Source: Rhodamnia argentea (lineage: Eukaryota > Streptophyta > Magnoliopsida > Myrtales > Myrtaceae). Taken from it: DNA of 64,000 nucleotides. The position numbers and the translations under genes are program-made. Location: the NCBI RefSeq assembly GCF_020921035.1, contig NC_063155.1, forward strand, positions 8,231,001-8,295,000. Reading direction: 5' to 3'. The notes under the pieces are model-generated. The model made no database searches, was not told the DNA's origin, and worked only from the letters and a program-made list of their open reading frames with translations. Below are positions 46,640 to 57,357 of this stretch, in pieces (the first letter of the stretch is position 1; the number at the start of each line of letters is the position of its first letter).

Positions 46640-47606
46640 AGATAGCCATTCAAGATTTCGCCTGGTTTCGTGGGAAGAAGAGGTGTGATTTGCTCGAAGC
46701 TCGCGAGGCCGAGTTTATTCAGAGTCGCAAAGAACAGAACCCCAGAGAAAAAAAGCTTAGGTGGGTCTTGAATTCGCTATCCTTCTTATTGGAATTTCTT
46801 GTTCACTCTCTTTAATTCCTCGTCTTGATTTGTGGGTAAGCTGTCGTTTTTTAGTCTTTGCGCGCTGGCTCTCTCGCAACGGTGGCGCGAGGCTCGTTCT
46901 TGGTCTCCTCTGGATTGCAAGATTTGTGTTTGTGCTGGTGCTATTTGTGATTGTGGGAATTGCTCAGTCAAATTGCTAGTTATCTTGTGCTGGAATCTCG
47001 TTTATGTCAATGTGGGCGTAATTCTTTTGCCTGCAAATCTGAGGGTTTCTCTGCGTTTGGGCTATGAATTTGCTGTTGGCTTTTTGGAGGAAAAACAAAG
47101 GAGCAATGTCGATATACTTCTTGAAATGAAAATTTGTGAAGTGTTTTTACCGGTTCTAAGAAAGATGAATCTTCATCGTAGAGTGAAAGGTTTGCTATTA
47201 GGCTGCAAGATAAGCAGGCTTATGCTCTGATGACTTCATAGTTTTTCTCGGGAAAATCACATGCTCATTCATGGATTTGAAGATGAAAGATTCGGATTCG
47301 GATCTGTTACAGAATGGCCACTCTCTCTTGCTGTAAAGATCATGCTAAGGAAGGATATTGCCATCTTGCTTTCATTGGACGACTACCCCTGCGCTGCTTT
47401 ATGTTTCTCAACTGGCTGGAGATTCTGGGTTTCAGTTTGTTTTGGCTTACATTGATGACCAGCCATTTCTTCTCACATTATGTCTTCTGTTAGTCGCGCA
47501 AAAGGAACATTTTTCTGCTTTTAACTTTTGGTCTGTGCTTAAGGTTCTGTCTTATTCATCGTCTTCCATACGTGTCCTTTTCGAATGATTTTTGTGGCTA
47601 TTAGAT
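46640..47606 (+). promoter_or_regulatory. MDH 5' leader with probable leader intron
   Basis: A likely intron runs 46,836-47,604: donor TGTGG|GTAAGCTG and acceptor GGCTATTAG immediately before ATATGG. The leader exon would be about 46,640-46,835, and only two leader bases follow the acceptor before the ATG. Several frames inside the intron are open but meaningless. Confidence 0.55.
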
Positions 47607-48848
47607 ATGGCGTCGACGTTGGCAGCTACCTTGTCAATTGGATCAACTCTTTCCTTTGGCCACAAATCTGGTTCCCTTGCTCAACCAAAGCCCGTTGGTG
47701 TGAGACTCACATCCCATGCATCTCTTGCAAGTTTCAGTGGCCTCAAGGCCACCACCAGTTCAGTAAGCTGTGAAGCCGGGTCATCTTTCTTAGGCAAGGA
47801 AAGTGGTGTGGCCCTTCAACGCTCAGTTGCAAATAAAGCGCAAAAACAAAGCCAGAGGTTGCAGTATCATCTGCAGCCACGGGCGTCTTTCAAAGTGGCA
47901 ATTCTTGGAGCAGCTGGAGGGATAGGGCAACCATTATCACTTCTTATCAAGATGTCCCCTTTGGTCTCTGCTCTTCATCTTTACGATATTGCCAATGTCA
48001 AGGGAGTTGCTGCTGATTTAAGTCACTGTAATACTCCCTCGCAAGTTCTGGACTTCACAGGAGCTTCTGAGTTACCCAATTCCTTGAAGGGTGTGAATGT
48101 TGTAGTCATACCTGCTGGAGCTTCAAGAAAACCGGGTATGACCCGTGATGATCTCTTCAACATCAACGCGAATATAGTTATGAACTCGGTCGAGGCCATA
48201 GCAGATAATTGCCCTGATGCCTTCATCCACATAATCAGCAACCCTGTTAACTCCACCGTGCCGATTGCAGCCGAGGTTCTGAAGCAGAAGGGTGTCTATG
48301 ACCCAAAGAAGCTATTCGGCGTCACCACGCTGGATGTTGTGCGGGCAAACACCTTTGTTGCTCAGAAAAAGAACCTAAAGCTCATTGATGTGGATGTGCC
48401 AGTTATTGGGGGACATGCTGGAATTATGATTCTGCCCCTGCTTTCAAAGACAAGACCTTCCGTTAGTTTTACGGATGAAGAAGTGGAAGAGCTAACGGTA
48501 AGGATCCAAAATGCTGGGACAGAAGTGGTAGAGGCAAAGGCTGGTGCTGGATCCGCTACTCTGTCAATGGCATATGCAGCTGCTCGATTTGTTGAGTCAT
48601 CTCTTCGTGCTTTGGATGGAGATGGGGATGTGTATGAGTGTTCTTTTGTTCAGTCAGATTTGACCGAGCTTCCATTTTTCGCATCTAGGGTGAAGCTTGG
48701 AAGGAAAGGGATAGAAGCACTGATTCCATCTGACCTCCAAGGTTTGACTGAGTATGAGCAGAAGGCCCTGGATGTGCTGAAGCCTGAATTGAAGGCCAGC
48801 ATTGAGAAGGGTATCGCATTCGCGCAGAAGCGAGCAGTTGCTGCCTAA
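47607..48848 (+). CDS. pNAD-MDH: plastid NAD-dependent malate dehydrogenase
   Basis: Single coding exon of 413 aa starting [20 protein letters not shown] at 47,607; an in-frame extension upstream has no ATG of its own. Residues 1 to about 90 form a Ser/Thr-rich transit peptide. The NAD fold begins [18 protein letters not shown] (GAAGGIGQ at 101-108) with the coenzyme-binding Asp at 127. Substrate-binding arginines lie in SRKPGMTR (174 and 180), Asn in SNPVNS (212), DVVRANTF Arg (246) and the catalytic His in GGHAG (270). No redox-regulation extensions of the NADP type are present, so this is the NAD enzyme. It interconverts oxaloacetate and malate in plastids, including non-green and dark conditions; the Arabidopsis protein is needed for embryo development. 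Confidence 0.96.
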   Translation: MASTLAATLSIGSTLSFGHKSGSLAQPKPVGVRLTSHASLASFSGLKATTSSVSCEAGSSFLGKESGVALQRSVANKAQKQSQRLQYHLQPRASFKVAILGAAGGIGQPLSLLIKMSPLVSALHLYDIANVKGVAADLSHCNTPSQVLDFTGASELPNSLKGVNVVVIPAGASRKPGMTRDDLFNINANIVMNSVEAIADNCPDAFIHIISNPVNSTVPIAAEVLKQKGVYDPKKLFGVTTLDVVRANTFVAQKKNLKLIDVDVPVIGGHAGIMILPLLSKTRPSVSFTDEEVEELTVRIQNAGTEVVEAKAGAGSATLSMAYAAARFVESSLRALDGDGDVYECSFVQSDLTELPFFASRVKLGRKGIEALIPSDLQGLTEYEQKALDVLKPELKASIEKGIAFAQKRAVAA

Positions 48849-50274
48849 GTTCTATCAGCAAAAGGCAACTGAAGCTCTAAGTCTTAATATACGTTGATTA
48901 GAGAAATCAGGGCTGTCAATTTTGTTAGTAGGCTTTCCCTTGATCATTTTGAACAAGAAATTTTCAAGAGCTTTTACTGATGATGAGAAGCTTTTATGAG
49001 TGGTTATGCTGGTGTTGTAGATCAAGAGATGTAGTGTTTCCAGTTTGACATTGTAGCACTTTCTTAACTGACTAATGATACTCCCCGTTTGAAGGAATTG
49101 ATCCCATTGGAATGCAAGATTTTGATATTTGATGTGTTTTTCGCTTTTTCGAGTTCATGTTATTAATTGTACCCTTTCTGTGTTCTTTTGGATTATATGG
49201 GATGGTTATTTTCTTGTTGATTTTGTCAAATATCTTTGGATGATTAGAGGGGTGGTATTGCACTCTAATTACTCGTGATGATGAAGATTTCGTTTTATTG
49301 TCTTTTATTGATGTTGCGGTCTTATCCCTGTAAGATTTCCCTTCTGTATGCCTTCTTGAAGCACCCAGAAATGGCACTGGAGTGAGAGCAAGCAAACTCT
49401 CTCTCCAAGCTTCAAATGGTTGTTTAGGCTGATATGGAGCAGGGGATGATTCTCAAAAAGATAAAAACTTGTGAAAACACAAAGTTCGAGAGTCGAAGTA
49501 AATCAGATCCAGCTACTCATCAGTATTTCCTTGAGATACACACTAAAATTGTGAATTGACAGTCTTCTCCATAGAAATATTTCTTTAGACGAAACCATTT
49601 TGTAATGAGGCCGTGTGCCCTTGCAGGTGCTGCGACTTTAGAACAAATCTAATATCACTCAAAAGTAAAACGAGATATGAGCTCGTCAATGCAACCTTAT
49701 TGAGATCTGAGTACACAGTGAGCAGTTTGACAATCTTTCAATTGCCGGTGCAAGGTGCTTGCAGTACCAATTTGCTTTGTTCGGGGTCATGTTGATGAAA
49801 CCAGTATTGTCCTCATAGTATCCTCATAGACTAATCGCACCAGAAAGAGTTCTTGGATCTTCCTACCACCACATTTTGGAGCAACAAATTTCGTCAAAAC
49901 TTTCACGTTTTTTTTTTGCTGGATATGTTAGGTAAGATCCTGTCTGCATTAAGTTTCCCCCCTTCGAAGTGCATCTCAAAAGAATTTTCAGGTGGCTTCG
50001 AGGAATCCCTTCCACATAGTTGCTAGAGTTCGCCATTGCAGACGAAGAAACTATGAAGAGGGAGCTGTTCGGGCATCTCAGGTTCCAAGACCACTCATCA
50101 AATAACACGATGGTCCTAGACAGGTAATCCCCGAACTTCTCCCCAAGATAAACTCACTGGTGCTCTACCCCACTTTGTGTACGCCATGTCAATGAGCCAA
50201 ATCTAACCAAATGCCAGTTTGTTCCCGAGTACCTGTCCTAGAGCACATTTGTTTCTGACCTTAAGTGTTCGTCC
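48849..50274. other. intergenic between MDH and the PPR gene (convergent)
   Basis: Both genes end here. Positions 48,850-49,150 look like MDH 3' UTR and the last 200 bp may be PPR 3' UTR. No other coding signal is seen. Confidence 0.5.
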
Positions 50275-52197
50275 CTACCAATAGTCATTGCAGGAGCAAT
50301 GTCCTCCTTGAAAGTGATGAAGCCTAGAACGATCCCTGATTATTACCATCCTGTCATAAACACTTGAAAGGACCTTGGCAAAGTTGTGGCAATCCACACA
50401 GATCCTGAGATTGTTAGCTAATCGAATAGTTGTGCCGGGTGGAGTTGCAAGGATGCCGAAAGCAATAGCTAATTTCTCACTGTGATTAGAAAGCCTATAA
50501 CCCTTCTCTTCGGAGCTAAGATTATGCAGCTCAGATGATATTTCAGGGACATAGCCAGCAATCTTCAGCTGACTCCCAATCTCATCTAACATAGTATAGA
50601 TTTCATTTTGCCGCGGGTGCGACACATCATCCACAGTGAATTCATGCACAATTCCGTTCAACGTGATTGTTGTACATCCGGGGGTTGTCTGAATCCCATT
50701 GTCTTTCATGAACTTTCTCACTTCTGTCACCCTTTCCCAGTCACCAACAGAAGAATAAGTGTTCAGTAACAGAACATAATCCCCTGCTTCTTGAGCCTTG
50801 AGTTCAGTTAAATGCCATACTACACGTTCTCCAAGGGCGACGTGGCGATGAATCCTGCAAGCCCCAAGTAAGGTCCTCCATATCGTTGAATCAGGCTTGC
50901 TAGACATCGACATTATTAGTTCATAGGCCTGATCAAGCAAGCCAGCTCGACCCAATAAATCAACCATACATCCATAGTGATGGACATTCGGCATTCTTTG
51001 GAAATCTTTGCTCATTTCCTCGAAGAACAACATTCCTTCTTCAACCAATCCACTATGACTGCAAGCAGAAAGGACTCCAGTGAACGTTTGATCATCAGGA
51101 ACAACATTTGCTCTCAGCATTGCAAGATATGCTTCAATTGCTTCTCTTCCCTTCCCATTCATGGCTAAACCAGAAATCAAAGCACTCCAAGAAACCACAT
51201 TCTTAACTCGCATTCCCTTGAAAACCATGAAAGCCTTATCCATGGATCCACACCTTGAATACATTGTAATTAGAGAGTTACAAAGCTTGACAGCATCACC
51301 GTAGCCTCTTTCTTGAATATACTCATGGACCCTTCCACCGAATTCCAGCGCATTTAAACTAGTGCAAGCCTGAAGGACATGCAAGCAAGTAACATCATCT
51401 GGTTGGCATCCGCACTCTCCACCAATCATAGCATCAAACACCGCTAACACATCACGTGTTCGGCAATTGCGTAAGTAACATGAAATCAACACGTTCCAAG
51501 CAACAGTGTCCCTCTCAGGCATTTCGTCAAATACCGCACAGGCTTGCTCGCTCTTACAGCAAATCGAGTAGAAATCCATCAAAGCAGTGAGTAAAAGGCT
51601 GTCGGATTGATGCCCGTCTCTCACAATCCTTCCGTGAATCTGCAAGCCACCCGTCAAAGACGCCATCTTTGTACACGATTTAATACAAAAAGAAGATGTC
51701 AACGAATTAGTCCTCTCACCGAGCCGCCTCATCTCTCTGTACAAGTAAAGCCCTTCCTCGGGCGAATCACTCCCGGAATAAGCTCGAATCATGGTGTTGA
51801 ACTCGGCGAGAGACGGGTTCTTGATCTGAGAGAAGAAACGGCGGGCGTAGGAGACGCGACCGAACGGCGAGAGCGAGACGCGGGACAAGAAGCGGAGGGA
51901 AATGGTGGGGTCTTCGAGGGAGCGAGTACGGAGGATGTGGGCGTGGATTTGGAGCAAATGGGACTCATGGGCACACGACTTGATCAGAGAAATCAATTGC
52001 TCGCTCGCGCCTTGAGAGCATGAAACGGGATTCGCTGGGCGCATGTGTTCAGCATTGAGGACTGTCGATAATACTGAAGCTAGTGATGAAGAAGAAGAAG
52101 AAGAAGAAGAAGAAGAGGAAAGAGAGACAGAGAGATTGGAATTGAGGGATGCGAGAAGTGATCGTTGCGAAACGGCGGAGGCTGTGACCAGCTTCAT
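50275..52197 (-). CDS. pentatricopeptide repeat protein, PLS class with DYW domain
   Basis: One uninterrupted exon of 640 aa, as is usual for PPR genes. An N-terminal organelle-targeting stretch (MKLVTASAVSQRSLLASLNS) contains a long poly-serine run encoded by a trinucleotide repeat. Tandem 31-36-residue PPR motifs follow (for example DTVAWNVLISCYLRN, NVVSWSALISGLAMNGKGRE and DDQTFTGVLSACSHSGLVEE). The E/E+ region leads to a full DYW domain: the deaminase-like HSEKLAIAFG (HxE), the zinc-binding CVDCHNF and a final CSCNDYW. DYW proteins recognise organelle RNA and edit C to U. The target transcript cannot be read from the sequence. Neighbours suggest the At3g47530 orthologue. Confidence 0.93.
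   Translation of the reverse strand: MKLVTASAVSQRSLLASLNSNLSVSLSSSSSSSSSSSSLASVLSTVLNAEHMRPANPVSCSQGASEQLISLIKSCAHESHLLQIHAHILRTRSLEDPTISLRFLSRVSLSPFGRVSYARRFFSQIKNPSLAEFNTMIRAYSGSDSPEEGLYLYREMRRLGERTNSLTSSFCIKSCTKMASLTGGLQIHGRIVRDGHQSDSLLLTALMDFYSICCKSEQACAVFDEMPERDTVAWNVLISCYLRNCRTRDVLAVFDAMIGGECGCQPDDVTCLHVLQACTSLNALEFGGRVHEYIQERGYGDAVKLCNSLITMYSRCGSMDKAFMVFKGMRVKNVVSWSALISGLAMNGKGREAIEAYLAMLRANVVPDDQTFTGVLSACSHSGLVEEGMLFFEEMSKDFQRMPNVHHYGCMVDLLGRAGLLDQAYELIMSMSSKPDSTIWRTLLGACRIHRHVALGERVVWHLTELKAQEAGDYVLLLNTYSSVGDWERVTEVRKFMKDNGIQTTPGCTTITLNGIVHEFTVDDVSHPRQNEIYTMLDEIGSQLKIAGYVPEISSELHNLSSEEKGYRLSNHSEKLAIAFGILATPPGTTIRLANNLRICVDCHNFAKVLSSVYDRMVIIRDRSRLHHFQGGHCSCNDYW
52080..52130. repeat. 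(GAA)n trinucleotide repeat within the PPR coding region
   Basis: GAAGAAGAAGAAGAAGAAG on the plus strand encodes poly-Ser (TCT/TCC) on the gene strand, within the targeting peptide. It is a length-variable site inside a coding exon. Confidence 0.9.
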
Positions 52198-52674
52198 GAT
52201 CTCGTCTCCTTTGTGGGTTCACGTAGCGCCGGCGGCGATCCCCCGGCGTTGGCTAGTTCAAACCCCCGACGAAACCAGAGACTGATCGGATTCGAATCGA
52301 AGACGACGAATGCTGGAGAAGGCGTTCTTGTTCCATTTTTAAGGACAAGAACGATGAGAGCTCGCAGGACAGGCTCCTGCGAAAACATGCACCGAATCGC
52401 TACAACGGCGCCAACAAGGGATGCCCGCAGAAAGAACATGTTGGCGCAGGAAAATTTACTCTTTTATGAAAGCGCTATTTTTTTTATTAATTATAAATTA
52501 AAAAATGAAAGTACTTAAAACTCTTATTTAAAAATTTTCCTTAAAAATTAAATTATATTTTATATTTTATTTTATTTTTGGATATTTTGGTACCTATCCT
52601 AATAATGAGACCCCCAAATTTCCATGAGAAAAATGATACTCGATTTTCAATTAATGATTTCAATAACCTATATT
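52198..52674. other. upstream region of the PPR gene
   Basis: Presumed promoter and short leader. No TATA box is clear, which is normal for PPR genes. It becomes AT-rich after 52,450. Confidence 0.4.
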
Positions 52675-53165
52675 TTTTCAGGGATAATGTTACCAAAAAA
52701 ATTTAAATTTATACATTTATGACAAATTTACCACAAATTATTTTTTTTATCATAAAAAATTTTAAACTGGTACACATATGACAAATTTACCCCAAACTCT
52801 TTTTTTACCACTAAAAATCCCAAACCGATATACTTGTGACGAATTTACCCCAAAACAAGACACTTATGATAAATCTACTTTTAAATTGGGTTAAAATCAT
52901 GAAAAATCTCAAACTGATACACATGTGACAAAAAAAAGGTAAAAAGCTCAAATTGATATACCCATCAACTTTCACGTGTTATCCAATTCAGTAATTTCAT
53001 GGTAAAATTTAACGAAAACTAAATGGGGGTAAATTTATTCTAAATATGTCAGTTTGGGATAAATTTATCAAAGGTATACCAGTTTGGGGGTTTTGGTAGT
53101 CAAAAAAATAGTTTGAGGTAATTGTTCGGATGTGTACCAATTTGAAATTTTACGTGATATTAACT
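52675..53165. repeat. dispersed AT-rich repeat, longer copy of the 11,955-12,275 family
   Basis: It shares TCACGTGTTATCCAATTCAG and the repeated 'CCAAACTGATACACnTGTGACAAATTTACC' theme in both orientations. Non-coding, foldback-like arms. Confidence 0.55.
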
Positions 53166-53236
53166 CTCTTTTTTTTTTAAGAAAAGCTTCGTTCATTTAA
53201 AATTTCAAATTAAATTCGCTTTCTCCTAAAGTAAAA

Positions 53237-54057
53237 GAGATAAGTGCACTTGCAATCAGTCCTAAATCCTAAAATTTGTAAAACCGGTGTAATCGAGTCT
53301 TTTCGTTAGCTCCGTCCAATAAATGCCGACATGGCTTTTTTAATTTTTTTTCTCTATCCTACGTGGCGATGATGTAGCTAAAAAACACATAGGATATGGT
53401 ATGAACATGTAAAATAAAGCTAAAACGAGATCATTTTGGTGCAAAATTAATTTTTTTAATACATAACTTAATTAAGTTAAATTAAAATTAGCAAAACTAT
53501 TTAAAAATTTACAAAAAAGGGATGCAAGTATCGCCACCTTTGCCCCACAAACGCCGAGAGAGGTCGGCGATTGTAAGGGAATGGTCGGCGGGGGTCACTA
53601 GTTGACCCTTGTCCAAGTCTCACCGAGAGCCGCCGGTAGAGGGAGTCGGCCGACAACAGTGGCCCTTGCCGGATCTAATTAAGCCCCCTACCCTTGCTTG
53701 CCCTTCCCGGCAATGGTGGGGCTGCGGCGGCAACCCTTGCCTGCATTTTCCTTTTTTTGTATTTTTTAAATTTTATTTACTTTTTAATATAAACTTAAAT
53801 AAATTTTGCATCAAAAAATTAGATTTAGACTCAAAACGACATCGTTTTAGCCACGTCATCGCTTTGTAGGATAAGAATTTTTTTTTTTTTTAAATGCAAT
53901 GTCGGTATTTTCCATTAGTCAAATTGGATGGAGTTAACGGAATGGCTCGAATGCATCAATTTGACAAGTTTATGAATTTGATTATACTTTTTGCAAGTTT
54001 TAAAACTCAATTGTACTTTCGCGATAAATTTTAAGGTGTCTTCTCATGCTCTTATCC
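53237..54057. mobile_element. foldback element, third family, with GC core and 9-bp target duplication
   Basis: The left end AGATAAGTGCACTTGCAATC and the reversed right end GGATAAGAGCATGAGAAGAC mirror each other. The flanks TAAAGTAAA (53,227-53,235) and TAAAGTGAA (54,058-54,066) are a 9-bp target duplication with one mismatch, give or take one or two bases at the left border. The GC core lies at 53,530-53,750. It sits between the PPR promoter and the RKD 3' end. Confidence 0.65.
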
Positions 54058-54248
54058 TAAAGTGAAATTGGACATCTGCATAACGCTCTTGAGCCAAAGT
54101 ATGGCGACAAATATGTGCCAATCATCAATGATATCGTTTCACGTCCAATTCTATCTAATCAAACATGAAAAACAAACGAAAGTACACAAAAAAGAGGGAA
54201 ACAGGTCAAAATCTAACATGGCATCATCCTAGGTTAGACGCTCGGATA

Positions 54249-55429
54249 TCAGGATGATGTTCTTGGGACAAGCTTCCTCCTCTTGTAGTTGGCCTTGAAG
54301 CACGCCTGCCTAAGCCTCTTGGTCTTGTCCTCCAGCTTCAGCTCCGGCGCTTCCTCCATCAACTTCCTCTCTCTCTCCAGCAACTCTATCGCCTCTCGCA
54401 GCCTCCTCTCATCCTCGCCCCTCCCCAGTTCCTGCATCGGCTCACGAAAATCGATTCATAAAGCGCCGTGGGCGTCAAATCATCGCCGTTGCTTGCCGGT
54501 TGGTATTAGACATATAATGTGAAAAACACTATAGACATGTATATACGGACCTGGACGTTCTTGATTAGGGTTTGGAGGCTCGCGAGCTTCCGGTGGGGCC
54601 ACCGGCGGATCCCAACTTCCCGACACCTCTTCTTCAAGAGGGTCAGCCCGACGTTGAGCTCCTTGGCTGCTTGCGTGATCGGCATGTAGAAGTACTTGGA
54701 GATGTCTTCGCGAGACAGCATTTTGATGCTGGTCCTAGTTTCTGTTGCTTCACCTTCCCGTTCCGCACTTAACCCTGACGTTCCATTACCCACAATCATA
54801 TTATCAAGCAAGCTTGCTAGATCTCCATCGGTACCCACCGCTGCCTTTATTCCTGTCTCGAAGCAACCGTTCATTTCCTTAAATTCTTCTAATAACCGGT
54901 TCGCATCGCCGAAGCTAACAACATTGTCTGCAATGCCAATCAATGAAATCAGAAGCAAAGACCGCGATAGATGGTCCCAGAAATGGATCAGAGAGAGTTG
55001 AACCCCACACGTACCTTCGGCGACACTAGCATTCCTGTGCTCAACAATGTCTAAAGTGGAGTACCAAGTATCGTCTGGAAACGACGTCGCCGACATCGGA
55101 AAAGACCCATGAATCGACAAATAATACTGCCACTCGACCGAAGAAATATGCCCTCTTCCACTTTCACTGCTTTATTTTCATATTCACGGCGGAAAAGAAA
55201 TGGAGAAGCGTGTTAGGACTCTTCATCTGCTCTACTACTTAACCCGAAAAACAAACGGAAGAACACAAGAAAGGAAAGAGAAAGAGAGAGGACTGATGCA
55301 ATACCAGATTCCAAGCGAAGGCAAGTGATCGTTCGAGAAGAACAAAGGGTCTTCATCTTCTGCGATGAAGTCGTATTCCGAGCGCGGCGGCTCGAGCTTC
55401 ACCACCTGGCGGCGGCGATGACTGGCCAT
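54249..55429 (-). CDS. RKD-type RWP-RK transcription factor
   Basis: Exons on the minus strand are 55,305-55,429 ([20 protein letters not shown]), about 55,015-55,140 (contains [20 protein letters not shown]), 54,551-54,927 and 54,249-54,431. The first intron border is uncertain: the phase-2 donor at 55,304 does not meet an obvious acceptor that keeps both frame and the expected residues. The remaining junctions are in phase. The RWP-RK domain spans the third exon ([20 protein letters not shown], then [17 protein letters not shown]). A leucine-rich coiled-coil-like helix and the basic [18 protein letters not shown] block follow. The protein is about 270 aa, the size of Arabidopsis RKDs. RKDs are nuclear factors that maintain egg-cell identity and germ-cell programmes. 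Neighbours point to the At1g74480 (RKD2) position. Confidence 0.88.
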
Positions 55430-55524
55430 CGCGGACGACGCTGTTCTTCTGCAACGCCGGGAATATTCTCTAGCTTCCTCGGTGGGAACCGATCAAGATG
55501 GCGAGCGGCGCAGTTGAGTATAAT

Positions 55525-55534
55525 GTATATATAC
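55525..55534 (-). promoter_or_regulatory. TATA box of the RKD gene
   Basis: GTATATATAC lies about 100 bp upstream of the RKD ATG (55,429) on the same strand; it is palindromic, so strand is assigned from position. Confidence 0.5.
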
Positions 55535-56345
55535 ACGAATGAACGAACCAACGAACTGCAATTAATATCGTGGCCTATCGCGCGCCGTCTCGCGGATAAA
55601 AACCGGCCATGCATGCATGAACAGCCATGATCAATTTCATTTATTGGTTTTTGAGAGTTACAAGATGATTACGAGAGAGGAGAGAAATCTGGTAGGCTTT
55701 GGGAATACTGAGGATCCTGGGGCCGTCACACTCAAGCACGGGTTCACTTGCAGGGGGGCTACCATTCGTCGACTAGGGTTGGATTCACATGCGACAAAAT
55801 ACATACATGGGCGTACAAAATACGTACAAAATACGTCGCGATAGCAGTTTAACAATACCTGCTGTGTCGTTTTTGGTGTGTTAATTAATCCAAAGTTAAT
55901 TCCTGCTGTAATGTGTTACGGGTTTAATGACTTCAATGATGAGGAGTTTAACTTCGACGGGGGGCGCTCGCGGGACAGTTACAACTTTTGGATGTGCTAA
56001 TGTAGGAACCTTAAACGTAGCCGCCATGCCTTATGAGGATGTTCCAAACAAAAGTTTTAGTAGCCGTATATTTCCATGTACCTATGTGCGTACGTATGTA
56101 TGTAAGATTGTACGTATTTATCTAAGTCGGATGTCGCGCTTCTCGATCGAGTTCTGAACTTGGACCCGAAAGAAGAGGTTCAGCAAGGATTTATGTATAT
56201 CTACATGTATAGTATCTCAAACTGTCGCGCATGTCATCCATGAACTGGTGATATTTTCCACTTTGTTGCCACATAATCGTTTTAACTTCTGTTTTTCTAA
56301 GTAAACAAAGGAAATATATTGCGGCTGTAACGGTTGATATCACCC

Positions 56346-56437
56346 TTGGTTTCACCCATTATTGTGAGCTTAATTAGGATTCAATCCAGACTTAGTTTCA
56401 TCCCTTATTGTGAACCTCATTAGTATTCAATCCAGAC
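56346..56437 (+). repeat. 46-bp tandem duplication
   Basis: Positions 56,346-56,391 and 56,392-56,437 are head-to-tail copies, each ending ATTCAATCCAGAC, with several substitutions between them. Confidence 0.85.
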
Positions 56438-56628
56438 TTTTATTACCTCGAGATGATGAGGGTAGGTTATACAGATTACTGGAGCAACGACAATGGTGAA
56501 AACCCTGATATAGTTTGTGCCGCCGCAGCCTCTTGAGGAAAATTTGTTAGGTGGACAACTAAGCGCAAGAGAATTGCCGAATCTGATGAACAGATGTGAA
56601 AAAGAGGGGCCTCGCCAGACTGCACGGT

Positions 56629-56698
56629 GGTTCATGTATTTGAAGGAGCGGGAAAGCGAACAAGGTTCATGCATTTGAAGTAGCGGGAAAGCGAACAA
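56629..56698 (+). repeat. 35-bp tandem duplication
   Basis: Positions 56,629-56,663 and 56,664-56,698 both run from GGTTCATG to GCGGGAAAGCGAACAA with only two differences, so it is more recent than the 46-bp one. Confidence 0.9.
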
Positions 56699-57357
56699 AC
56701 ACAAAAAGATTGGCTAGAACGGTCAGAGATCATATGGCGAGGCATTTCCGAATTCGCTTGCATTTGCAATGCCGACCAGAACCATTGAGTTCTCAGCTGT
56801 ATGATTTCAGTAACCTCTCCAGAATTGAAGCATAAGAGTCCGGTGCAGCATCCGGTGCGATAAACCTGAACTGGAAATCTACACGGCTTACTGAGAAATG
56901 CAAATCTTCAGGCCTTAGGACTGGTCAATGTTCATAGGCTTACCCTTTGCTTTTCTGCTATCAAAGGTCAAGTAGGACACCGCATGAGAATGAAACCCAC
57001 AAGCCGGTGATTGTACTGAACAACATTAGTCAATCTTTGCCTTTAACATCATATCATGCTTGATCCTATCGAGCTAGAACCCGCACTGCATCCTAAGTAT
57101 GATGATCATAGTGTAGCTACACTCAAAAGTTGCGCAAGAATCTGAAAACTTAGAAAAGAAATTGCTCCTCTCTTTGGACAAGAGCCGCCAAATGAGATAA
57201 TGATGCTTGAGTATTCGATACAAGCATATTTCCAGCAGTATGGCGTGTGCATTTACAACAGCAAAGCAAAGATAAGGGAGTACAACAAAGCCCCTGGTGC
57301 TGATTTACCTTTCCAAGCCACACCAGCAAAAGTTAAACATCGACATGGTCATAAACC

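Larger units (their letters stand above)
55535..57357. other. intergenic between RKD and the EMB514-like gene, with two small tandem duplications
   Basis: No gene is supported. Near 55,795-55,835 'GTACAAAATAC' recurs. The two tandem duplications are listed separately. The end is probably the 3' UTR of the EMB514-like gene. Confidence 0.5.
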
